A stretch of DNA of 44,118 nt from Paenibacillus typhae (GTDB lineage: Bacteria; Bacillota; Bacilli; Paenibacillales; Paenibacillaceae). Location: assembly GCF_900099765.1 (NCBI RefSeq), contig NZ_FNDX01000031.1:19150-63267 (forward strand), given 5' to 3'. The position numbers were made by a program, and so were the translations under genes. A model generated the notes under the pieces. That model worked only from the letters and a program-made list of their open reading frames with translations. It had not been told where the DNA came from and did not search any database. This document shows, in pieces, positions 25,153 through 32,906 of the stretch (its first letter is position 1; each line of letters begins with the position of its first letter).

Positions 25153-26895
25153 TTAGTCCTTGGAATAGTCACGCACCCGCGGCGGGATCAGCGAGACATC
25201 CACTTCCTCGTAGGAAATCTTCGGTCCGTCCGGTGTCCAGGTTGCTTTGGTCGTCTTAAGGAACTCCTCATCGTTGCGGTTCGGGAATTCCGGCTTGTAG
25301 TGGGCTCCGCGGCTCTCATTGCGCAGCAGCGCCCCCAGCGTCATCGCCTCGGCCAGCTCCAGCATGTTCCACAGCTGACGGGTGAAGGCTACACCCTGGT
25401 TGTTCCAGCGCGAAGTATCACTCATGTTAATACGGCCGTAACGCTCCTTGAGCTCTTTGATTTTGCCGATGGTCGCTTCCAGCCGTTTGTTTTCGCGCAC
25501 CACGGTCATGTTGGCGGTCATCCATTCGCCCAGCTCTTTGTGAATCACATAGGCGTTTTCTGTACCGGACATGCCCAGCAGGGACTCGTATTTGCCAACC
25601 TGCTGCTTATGGAAGCTGTCGAATACACTGGACGGAATATCCTGTACAGACTTCTTAAGCCCTTTAATGTATTCCACTGCCTTCGGCCCCGACACCATAC
25701 CGCCGTAGATCGCCGAGACGAGCGAGTTCGCGCCGAGACGGTTCGCGCCGTGATACTGGTATTCACATTCGCCGGCCGCGAACAGTCCGGGAATATTGGT
25801 CATCTGGTTATAATCGACCCACATGCCGCCCATGGAGTAGTGGACCGCCGGGAAAATCTTCATCGGAATCTTGCGCGGGTCATCGCCCATGAACTTCTCG
25901 TAGATTTCGATAATACCGCCGAGCTTGACATCAAGCTCCTTCGGGTCCTTGTGCGACAGGTCGAGGTAGACCATGTTCTCCCCGTTAATGCCCAGGCCCT
26001 GATCCACACATACGTTGAAAATCTCCCGCGTGGCGATATCACGCGGCACCAGGTTTCCGTAGGACGGATATTTCTCCTCCAGGAAGTACCACGGCTTGCC
26101 GTCCTTGTAGGTCCAGATGCGTCCACCTTCACCGCGCGCCGATTCCGACATCAGCCGCAGCTTGTCATCGCCCGGAATCGCCGTCGGATGGATCTGGATG
26201 AATTCCCCGTTGGCATAATGCACACCCTGCTGATACACCGCGCTTGCAGCCGTTCCTGTATTGATAACCGAGTTGGTTGTTTTGCCAAAAATAATCCCCG
26301 GGCCTCCGCTGGCCAGAATAACCGCATCGGACGGGAAGGTCTGAATTTCCATCGTCTTCAGGTTCTGTGCGCTGATGCCGCGGCAGACGCCCGCATCGTC
26401 GAGAATAACCGAGAGGAACTCCCAGTTCTCGCTCTTGGTCACAAGGCCTTCCGCCTCCCAGCGGCGTACCTGCTCATCAAGCGCGTACAGCAGCTGCTGG
26501 CCGGTAGTTGCCCCGGCAAAAGCCGTCCGGTGGCGCTTCGTACCCCCGAAGCGGCGGAAGTCGAGCAGCCCCTCCGGCGTGCGGTTAAACATAACCCCCA
26601 TCCGGTCCATCAGGTGGATGATTCCCGGCGCCGCCTCACACATCGCCTTGACCGGAGGCTGGTTCGCCAGGAAGTCACCGCCGTAGACGGTATCGTCAAA
26701 ATGCTCCCAGGGCGAGTCGCCCTCGCCCTTCGTATTGACGGCCCCGTTGATGCCGCCTTGTGCGCAGACCGAGTGCGATCTTTTGACCGGAACGAGAGAG
26801 AATAGATGAACATGTGCGCCGGCTTCCGCGGCCTTGATGGTAGCCATCAAGCCTGCCAGCCCGCCGCCCACGATAATGATATCGGCTGATGCCAT
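25153..26895 (-). CDS. sdhA: Succinate dehydrogenase flavoprotein subunit
   Basis: The 580-residue subunit oxidises succinate to fumarate in the TCA cycle. FAD features are IIVGGGLAGLMATIKAAEAG at the start and the covalent flavin histidine in RSHSVCAQGG. Substrate-binding blocks are HPTAIPGDDKL, SESARGEGGRIW, AVHYSMGGMWVD and NRLGANSLVSAIYGG. ATG 26895 follows TTTAGGAGGAACGCTC; an ATG eleven codons upstream has no such site. It lies between sdhC and sdhB in the Bacillus order C-A-B. Confidence 0.97.
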   Translation of the reverse strand: MASADIIIVGGGLAGLMATIKAAEAGAHVHLFSLVPVKRSHSVCAQGGINGAVNTKGEGDSPWEHFDDTVYGGDFLANQPPVKAMCEAAPGIIHLMDRMGVMFNRTPEGLLDFRRFGGTKRHRTAFAGATTGQQLLYALDEQVRRWEAEGLVTKSENWEFLSVILDDAGVCRGISAQNLKTMEIQTFPSDAVILASGGPGIIFGKTTNSVINTGTAASAVYQQGVHYANGEFIQIHPTAIPGDDKLRLMSESARGEGGRIWTYKDGKPWYFLEEKYPSYGNLVPRDIATREIFNVCVDQGLGINGENMVYLDLSHKDPKELDVKLGGIIEIYEKFMGDDPRKIPMKIFPAVHYSMGGMWVDYNQMTNIPGLFAAGECEYQYHGANRLGANSLVSAIYGGMVSGPKAVEYIKGLKKSVQDIPSSVFDSFHKQQVGKYESLLGMSGTENAYVIHKELGEWMTANMTVVRENKRLEATIGKIKELKERYGRINMSDTSRWNNQGVAFTRQLWNMLELAEAMTLGALLRNESRGAHYKPEFPNRNDEEFLKTTKATWTPDGPKISYEEVDVSLIPPRVRDYSKD

Positions 26896-26975
26896 GAGCG
26901 TTCCTCCTAAAGTTTTGTAGGGATACAATTAATATAGGTTCATACAAAACCGTCTCCTGTAACAGACATCACCGC

Positions 26976-27641
26976 TTATAACAGGGTGCGTAGATGCTGT
27001 GCGGCACTGGCCGCAGTCTGGAATTCACTGTCACGGAACGTGAACAGCGAGATCAGGAACATAAAGGTTACGATGACGAAAAGACCGAGACAGAGTATTG
27101 AGGACACTCGTTGCGAGCGCGGTCCGACGGTAATTCCCCAGCTGATGAGGAACGACCACAGGCCGTTGGAGAAGTGGAAGCAGGCTGCAATGATAGCGAT
27201 CACATAAATCGCCAGCATCAGCGGCTGGGTCACGATTTCATGCATAACGCCGCCAAGCTCCTCATGTTCAACATTGCCTACGGCAACCTGAAAACGTGTC
27301 TCGAACATATGCCAGACAATGAAGACAAAGGTAATGACGCCGCTGATCCGCTGCAGGGTATAACGCCAGTTTCTTTCCAGGTTGAAGCGGCTCAGGTTCG
27401 GCTTAGACTGGTATGCGATATACAGCCCGTAGACCCCGTGATACAGCAGCGGAAGCCAGATCCCGAACAATTCCAGGAAGAAGACAAGCGGCAGGCTGTT
27501 CAGCCATAGCACACTGTCGGTGAAACCTGAAGCGCCACCCTCTACTGCTGCGAAATTCGTCATCATGTGTTCGATGAAGAAGAATCCGAGCGGGATAACG
27601 CCGAGCAAGGAATGAATCTTTCTGGAATAAAATCCTCTCAT
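26976..27641 (-). CDS. sdhC: Succinate dehydrogenase cytochrome b558 subunit
   Basis: The 221-residue membrane anchor starts MRGFYSRKIHSLLGVIPLGF. Five hydrophobic segments can be seen, with haem-ligand-type histidines in KIHSLLG, FFIEHMM, FIVWHMFE and ACFHFSNGLW. It binds haem b and menaquinone and holds SdhAB on the membrane, as in Bacillus. ATG 27641 follows AAAGGGG by 9 nt, which fits better than the in-frame ATG 16 codons upstream. First gene of the operon. Confidence 0.93.
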   Translation of the reverse strand: MRGFYSRKIHSLLGVIPLGFFFIEHMMTNFAAVEGGASGFTDSVLWLNSLPLVFFLELFGIWLPLLYHGVYGLYIAYQSKPNLSRFNLERNWRYTLQRISGVITFVFIVWHMFETRFQVAVGNVEHEELGGVMHEIVTQPLMLAIYVIAIIAACFHFSNGLWSFLISWGITVGPRSQRVSSILCLGLFVIVTFMFLISLFTFRDSEFQTAASAAQHLRTLL

Positions 27642-27792
27642 GCAAAGTGTCCCCTTTCCGATTAAAACAGCGTTTTCATTAATGAGCATACACCGCCGGG
27701 AGTACAGTTGAAACAGGGGAAGAAAGGCCTCGTCAGCTCACCAGACATCTATTTTCACCGTTATCCATTGTTTTCCCGGACTTTGCTCTAAC

Positions 27793-27809
27793 ATTCACAA
27801 TATGTGAAT
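27793..27809. promoter_or_regulatory. 7-3-7 dyad in the sdh control region
   Basis: ATTCACA-ATA-TGTGAAT is a perfect palindrome about 150 bp upstream of sdhC, beside a GTGACA that could be a minus-strand -35. The arms recall redox or Crp/Fnr-type half sites but in outward order, so the binding protein is not clear. Confidence 0.45.
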
Positions 27810-27887
27810 ATCTTGTGTCACTTTTTATGTTACTCTTTTTTGTCTTATAAGGGAATTGCAATCTAATTATAAATCGTTATACTATAT

Positions 27888-27924
27888 TTGCATAAGAATA
27901 TTTTTAATGTGATAATAATTCTCA
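27888..27924 (+). promoter_or_regulatory. Extended -10 promoter overlapped by a Fur-box-like site
   Basis: TTGCAT (27888-27893), 17 bp, then TG-T-GATAAT (-10 at 27911-27916) makes a plus-strand promoter. TGATAATAATTCTCA at 27910-27924 matches the 7-1-7 Fur consensus (TGATAATnATTATCA) at all but one defined position and covers the -10. It lies 150 bp before the LysR gene and 270 bp upstream of sdhC. Confidence 0.5.
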
Positions 27925-28074
27925 TTTAGAGCCTGGTTTTCCCGGGTATACTGCCTTTTTACTATACAGAACAAGTTTTGAATAGCGGCTATGCTATGAG
28001 CATTATCACTTTCATCCATATACAATGAGCGTACAGTATCAGCATTACCCCAGAATGGTCAAAGGAGAACCCGT

Positions 28075-28974
28075 ATGTTCGATGATTTGGACATTTTTGC
28101 CGCGGTTGTAGAGCATTCCAGCCTCAACCGTGCCTCGCGCCAGCTCAATCTGTCACAGCCTGCCCTGTCCCGCAAAATTTCCAAGCTGGAGGAACGCCTT
28201 GGCGTTACCCTGTTCAACCGGTTCGGTAAACGGCTGGAGCTGACTGAGGTCGGACGACTTACTTATACTTATGCGCTTGAACAGCGTCAGCAGCGTTCCA
28301 AGTTCCTTGAAGCGCTGTCCAAATTCAAGGAAGGCGAGCCGCAGCTCGTCACCCTGGGGGCCAGCCTTACCACCCTGCAGACGACGCTGCCGCCGCTTGT
28401 GAACGCCTACATGGAGAAATATCCGGCTGCCGAGCTGAAGCTTGTTACCGGCCGGACGCATGAAATTGTCTCCTCGGTCAGCGAAGGCCGGAGCGATGTC
28501 GGCATTGTCGCCTCCTCCATTCAGGAGCCGGGCCTGCGCTGCATTCCGCTGTTTGAGGACCAGCTCCGTCTCGTCGTCTCCGAGCAGCATCCGCTGACCC
28601 TGAATGCGAAGCTGACGATGGATGATCTCAACCGGCTCCCGATGATCCTGTTCTCCAAGGGCACCTGGTACCGCCGCATGACCGATGAGCTGTTCCAGCG
28701 CTGCGGCACCGATCCCGACGTGCGGATGGAGATTGACTCCTTCGAGGCGATCGTCCGGCTTCTGCCTACCATCAAGGCCGCTGCACTGCTGCCGAAATCA
28801 TACCTGCGTCCGGAGCTGCTGAACGGAGGCGGGCTGGTCTCCCTGCATATCAAGGAGCTGGAGCAGACCCAGCGTACCACATGCCTGATCTATCCGAGCA
28901 GCGGCGGACTGAGCACGGCTGCCCGCTGCCTTGTACAGGTTACCGAGGAAGTGTTCCTCGAAGGCCGCGAATAA
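28075..28974 (+). CDS. LysR-family regulator divergent from sdhCAB
   Basis: The 299-residue protein has an N-terminal helix-turn-helix (LNRASRQLNLSQPALSRKISKLEE region, about residues 17-40) and a ligand-binding half (LVTLGASLTTLQTTLPPLVN onward). Its place, divergent from sdhCAB over a 430-bp control region, suggests it controls the operon, perhaps like the citrate-sensing CcpC/CcpE group, but that is inference; the ligand is not visible. ATG 28075 follows AAAGGAGAACCCGT. Confidence 0.88.
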   Translation: MFDDLDIFAAVVEHSSLNRASRQLNLSQPALSRKISKLEERLGVTLFNRFGKRLELTEVGRLTYTYALEQRQQRSKFLEALSKFKEGEPQLVTLGASLTTLQTTLPPLVNAYMEKYPAAELKLVTGRTHEIVSSVSEGRSDVGIVASSIQEPGLRCIPLFEDQLRLVVSEQHPLTLNAKLTMDDLNRLPMILFSKGTWYRRMTDELFQRCGTDPDVRMEIDSFEAIVRLLPTIKAAALLPKSYLRPELLNGGGLVSLHIKELEQTQRTTCLIYPSSGGLSTAARCLVQVTEEVFLEGRE

Positions 28975-28983
28975 AACACAAAC

Positions 28984-29027
28984 CCCCGGCAGGCTTCCAT
29001 ATCACTATGGATCGGCCCGCCGGGGAC
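28984..29027. terminator. Terminator between the LysR gene and the sugar-transport operon
   Basis: CCCCGGC (28986-28992) pairs with GCCGGGG (28020s end, 29020-29026) around a loop of about 27 nt. On the minus strand it runs into a T-rich tract, so it may serve the solute-binding gene as well as the LysR gene. Confidence 0.5.
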
Positions 29028-29071
29028 GGTTTAACTGTAGTGCTGTTTAATTATACAGGGGTACTCCCTGA

Positions 29072-30721
29072 TTAACGGAACTGGCCTGCATCAATTGCTT
29101 TTTGCTTCTCGTCGAGGATTTCCTGATAGCCTGCATCCAGGTAAGTCTTCTTCGCTGCTTCATAGTTGGCGTCAAAGTCAGCTTCTGGTGCCAGTACAAT
29201 CTTCACATACAGCTCCTGGAAGAGGGTATTAAGGTCTGCTTTGTATTCGTTAACCTTCTCAAGTACAGTAGTGAACATAGCGTCCGGTGTGCGGAATTCA
29301 GCTACTTCATTATAGTATTTCACCAGATCATCAGCCAGATATTCATAGCCGGCAGGCGCCCAGTTGCGCAGGTTCGCTTTGAGGGTTTTCTCAGGATCAG
29401 GGTATTGGGCGATTTCTGTTACAAGACCCCAGTAGTCTTTGTTGTTGTTCTGGGACAGTACAGATTCACCTTTGAAATCCGGATTCTTAACAGCAATGCC
29501 TTCTGCATCAAGCGTATAGTTCTCGCCTTCAACCCCGTTCTGGAACTTGAACAGGTTCTCCGGCTGGCTCAGCCATTCCAGGTACATCCACACTGCAGCA
29601 CGTTCTTCGTCAGTGGTTTCATAGTTGATCCCCATGATGAAGCCAAACGGCCAGTATGCACGCCCTTGCGGTTGCTTGCCTTCCGGAACACCTGCATATG
29701 GAGGCACGATTGCGAACTCAGCGCTAGGGTCATTGGCCAGTGTTGCAGAAATAACATCCGTATTATTGGTCAGATAGAGGCCGAAGGTACCTGTTTTGCC
29801 GGAAACGAATTCCGATTTAATCTTCTGTTCGTCGGTGCGCAGATAGAATTCTTTATCAATGAGTCCGTTATTGTATTGATAGTTCAGGTTGCGCAGCCAT
29901 AACTCTGTATCCTTAGTAGTGAAGTCAGCCACGCTCAGGTCGGAATATAGTGCACGGTAATTGGCATCAATCGGCCAGTCGCGGAATGCATAGTTATAGT
30001 TGAAGCTGTTGGCAGTCAAGCTGCCCCCGGTTACACCGAGTCCGGCTTCCTTCCACTTCACTAGCATTTCGTTGTACTTCTCAAGGGAAGTCAGATCCTC
30101 AACCTTCATGCCCACCTTCTCTACCCAGTCCTTGCGGATGATAGTAGTGAAGTTGTCTGCTTCAGGGCGCGCTGCATAGAAGAAGATGTTCTGGTCGTCT
30201 ACAATACCGTACTGCTTGATGGTCTCACCCATGTTCGCCCAGTAAGTCGGGGCATAATTCTCGATTTCAGACCAGTCCAGCGGCTGCATAACATCTTCAC
30301 CATAGTAAGTAAGCGCTTGCGGCATATCGTAGTGGAAAATAATATCCGGAGCCTTGTGTGACGCCAGCAGCTGTTCATAGTCGATAACTTCGCTCTTGCG
30401 GGTAATCGGAATGTAGTTAACGTCAATGTTGTACTTATCGCCGAATTCCTTTTGAACCCAGCGGGTGTAATAGTTGTCGGTTACATTCCAGCCTTCGAAT
30501 GCACGCTCATAGACAGGGATATCAAGGGTAACCTTGTCTTTGAAGCCTTGTGAATAATCCGGGTATTTCCCTTCGGCAGCAGCGTTTGTTGCTGCCGCTG
30601 TCTCTGCAGGGCTGTTAGTGGCTGCGGCATTCTGTTTATTGTTGTTGCCTGAGCATCCGGCCAGCATGCCGGCCGTCATGACCGAAGCCATCAATAGTGA
30701 TACATACCCTTTTTTGTTCAT
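29072..30721 (-). CDS. Extracellular solute-binding lipoprotein (LipO-like)
   Basis: The 549-residue protein has a lipoprotein signal (hydrophobic MASVMTAGMLAGCSG, Cys at residue 23) followed by an Asn/Ala-rich spacer. The mature part resembles family 1 solute-binding proteins of Paenibacillus oligosaccharide ABC systems (YPDYSQGFKDKVTLDIPVYE; WPFGFIMGINYETTDEERAA; YLEWLSQPEN). It should capture a plant-polysaccharide-derived oligosaccharide for the permeases upstream. ATG 30721 follows GGGGGAATTGC. It is the last gene of the transport operon. No ATPase is encoded here, so a shared MsmX-type ATPase elsewhere is likely. Confidence 0.9.
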   Translation of the reverse strand: MNKKGYVSLLMASVMTAGMLAGCSGNNNKQNAAATNSPAETAAATNAAAEGKYPDYSQGFKDKVTLDIPVYERAFEGWNVTDNYYTRWVQKEFGDKYNIDVNYIPITRKSEVIDYEQLLASHKAPDIIFHYDMPQALTYYGEDVMQPLDWSEIENYAPTYWANMGETIKQYGIVDDQNIFFYAARPEADNFTTIIRKDWVEKVGMKVEDLTSLEKYNEMLVKWKEAGLGVTGGSLTANSFNYNYAFRDWPIDANYRALYSDLSVADFTTKDTELWLRNLNYQYNNGLIDKEFYLRTDEQKIKSEFVSGKTGTFGLYLTNNTDVISATLANDPSAEFAIVPPYAGVPEGKQPQGRAYWPFGFIMGINYETTDEERAAVWMYLEWLSQPENLFKFQNGVEGENYTLDAEGIAVKNPDFKGESVLSQNNNKDYWGLVTEIAQYPDPEKTLKANLRNWAPAGYEYLADDLVKYYNEVAEFRTPDAMFTTVLEKVNEYKADLNTLFQELYVKIVLAPEADFDANYEAAKKTYLDAGYQEILDEKQKAIDAGQFR

Positions 30722-30778
30722 CGCAATTCCCCCAATTATAGTTTTCGTATTGAAGTAGTACTGCTGTGGAACATATAA

Positions 30779-31678
30779 TTACTCTTTGACTGCTCCGAGC
30801 ATAACACCCTGTACAAAGTATTTCTGAACGAAGGGATATACGCAGAGAATAGGCAAAGTAGCAAACACAACGACTGATGCCTTCAGAACTTCAGGATTAC
30901 TGAGTGTTACCGTAGTTGCTTCCAGCTGGAAGCTTTCACTGGCCTGGATGACCAGATAGTACAGCTTAAGCTGCAGCGGCCGCAGATCGGTCGCATGCTT
31001 GATATAGAACAAGGCGTCCTGATAGGCGTTCCAGCGTCCAACCGCATAAAAGAGAGACAGGGTCGCGATAATCGGCTTGGAAAGCGGAATCACAATGTTC
31101 CAGAGAATCCGGAAATGTCCGGCACCGTCTATCCGTGCAGATTCCTCCAGGCTGACCGGAATACTGCTCGTCAGAGAGGTTTTCATGATCAGCAGGTTAA
31201 ATGCACTGAAGGATAACGGCAAGACCAGTGACCAGATCGTATCCATCAGTCCCAGATTATTGATGTTCATGTAATCCGGAATAATCCCTCCGCTGAAATA
31301 CATCGTAAACAGGAAGATGAAGGTAATGACCCGGCGGCCCTTGAACTGGGCTCTGGACAGCGGATAGGCTGCGCAGATGGTCAGGATCATCCCCAGAATC
31401 GTGAACAGTACGGTTACGATCACCGAGATGTACAAGGACCGGAGAATGCTCGCATCGGCAAAAATCTTGCTGTAAGCTTCCAGGGTAAAGCCTTTAGGCC
31501 ACAGAAAAACCTTATTGGCTATAACGTAGGAATCTGAACTGAGGGATTTGGAGGCCACATGCACGAACGGCAGCAGACACACCAGCGAAGCAACGATCAG
31601 CCCAAATTTGATCAGCAGATCATAGATATCTATACGCCATTTGCCGGTTGCGGCGGGAGTTACGGTTGATGCTTTCAT
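30779..31678 (-). CDS. Carbohydrate ABC transporter permease (YtcP-like)
   Basis: The 299-residue membrane protein has about six hydrophobic segments (first GLIVASLVCLLPFVHVASKS, about 27-46) and the EAA loop ESARIDGAGHFRILWNIVIP (about 182-201), with the conserved Gly, that contacts the ATPase. The ending FVQKYFVQGVMLGAVKE is typical of the YtcP group. ATG 31678 follows AAAGGAGAGGAACC. It pairs with the LplB-like permease 14 bp upstream. Confidence 0.92.
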   Translation of the reverse strand: MKASTVTPAATGKWRIDIYDLLIKFGLIVASLVCLLPFVHVASKSLSSDSYVIANKVFLWPKGFTLEAYSKIFADASILRSLYISVIVTVLFTILGMILTICAAYPLSRAQFKGRRVITFIFLFTMYFSGGIIPDYMNINNLGLMDTIWSLVLPLSFSAFNLLIMKTSLTSSIPVSLEESARIDGAGHFRILWNIVIPLSKPIIATLSLFYAVGRWNAYQDALFYIKHATDLRPLQLKLYYLVIQASESFQLEATTVTLSNPEVLKASVVVFATLPILCVYPFVQKYFVQGVMLGAVKE

Positions 31679-31692
31679 GGTTCCTCTCCTTT

Positions 31693-32649
31693 CTATAGTA
31701 TTCCGTCCTCGCCAAGCTTTTTGGCCAGGCGGTCAGCGGATATGACCAGGATAATCCCAATGACGGACTGGAACAGCCCGATTGCCGTCGCCCGGCTGAA
31801 GTTACCCGATTCGATCCCCCAACGGTACACGAGAACAGGTATGGTGGTCGTGAATTCAGTAGTCGCCTTATTCTGCAGGGACCAGATCCGTTCGAACGAG
31901 CCGTCCATCACTTTCCCCAGACTCATGATCAGCAGCGTTACAATCGTAGCCCGGATGGAGGGAAGCGTGATATTCCATACCTTTCTCCAGCGTCCGGCCC
32001 CGTCCACGGTTGCCGCCTCATACATTTCCGGATTGATTCCGCTGATTGCGGCCAGATAGATGATCGTTCCCCAGCCCATGCTGTGCCATACCCCGATGGC
32101 CAGATAGCTGATCAGCCAGTTCGTATCCTCCTGCAGGAACGGCACGCGGGTTCCGCCCATCAATTCAATGAGATTATTGACGGCACCGCTTCCTTCGCTA
32201 AGCAGCTGATACGCAATCGCTCCGATAATAACCCAGGAGAGAAAGTGCGGCAGATACAGCAGCGTCTGGTTTACCCTTTTAAACTTGATGCTCTTTACCT
32301 CGTTCAGCATCAGCGCCAGAATGATCGGCATCGTGAAGCTGAATACAAGATCAAGCACATTGAGCAGCAGCGTATTGCGCACAGCCCGTGTGAAGTCAGG
32401 CTTGGAGAAGATCTGCTGGAAGATTTCGAAGCCTACCCAGTCACTGCCCCAGAAGCCTCTGGCAATTTTGTAGTCTTTAAAAGCGATTACAAGCCCGGTC
32501 ATCGGCATGTATTTGAAAACGATTACAAAAGCTAGCGGAAATAATACCAGCAGATACAGCTGCCAGTCACGGCGCAAGTAATAGAGCGGCCCGTATTTTT
32601 TTCTTAATAAAAGGGCCTGATTGGTTTGTGAAGCGCTTGCAGCTTTCAA
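31693..32649 (-). CDS. Carbohydrate ABC transporter permease (LplB-like)
   Basis: The 318-residue membrane protein begins LKAASASQTNQ with TTG 32649 as the start: GCAGGGGGTGAGACT lies right before it, while upstream in-frame ATGs to 32763 have no site and would add an unrelated polar leader. Hydrophobic segments start at LYLLVLFPLAFVIVFKYMPM. The EAA loop is YEAATVDGAGRWRKVWNITL. It forms the transmembrane pair with the YtcP-like protein. Confidence 0.88.
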   Translation of the reverse strand: MKAASASQTNQALLLRKKYGPLYYLRRDWQLYLLVLFPLAFVIVFKYMPMTGLVIAFKDYKIARGFWGSDWVGFEIFQQIFSKPDFTRAVRNTLLLNVLDLVFSFTMPIILALMLNEVKSIKFKRVNQTLLYLPHFLSWVIIGAIAYQLLSEGSGAVNNLIELMGGTRVPFLQEDTNWLISYLAIGVWHSMGWGTIIYLAAISGINPEMYEAATVDGAGRWRKVWNITLPSIRATIVTLLIMSLGKVMDGSFERIWSLQNKATTEFTTTIPVLVYRWGIESGNFSRATAIGLFQSVIGIILVISADRLAKKLGEDGIL

Positions 32650-32834
32650 AGTCTCACCCCCTGCACCATTTTTATCTTGTGGCCGGCTGTGTGATCCGGC
32701 GTGAATCCAATGTATCCCGATTATCCGGTTTTGAAAATCATGAGTATTGATGATCCCCATCAAATTTGATTAGAGCGCGGTATTATCAGCTTTCTGAGCA
32801 TGTCCATAATCAAATATGATAGGCATTCCCAAAA

Positions 32835-32848
32835 ATAAAACGCTTTCA
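32835..32848 (-). promoter_or_regulatory. Possible cre (CcpA) site upstream of the transporter operon
   Basis: The minus strand reads TGAAAGCGTTTTAT, 12 of 14 to TGAAAGCGnTTnCA. It lies about 185 bp upstream of the LplB-like start, just past the regulator gene. Confidence 0.5.
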
Positions 32849-32863
32849 TTAACAGGTAAACAA

Positions 32864-32906
32864 ATAAAAACCGCCGGCTGCCGGCCCCGAGAGGGCTCTT
32901 AGGAGC
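32864..32906 (-). terminator. Terminator of the membrane AraC regulator gene
   Basis: On the minus strand a GGGCTCC/AGAGCCC hairpin overlaps the stop codon, then GCCGG-CAG-CCGGC is followed by GGTTTTTATTT. Confidence 0.7.

Noticed and set aside
25126..26805. A 559-codon plus-strand frame
   Set aside because: Antisense to sdhA, which carries all expected flavoprotein motifs.
32633..32648. cre site around AAGCGCTT at the LplB-like start
   Set aside because: The palindromic core is there but the outer bases do not fit the consensus, and it lies inside the coding sequence.
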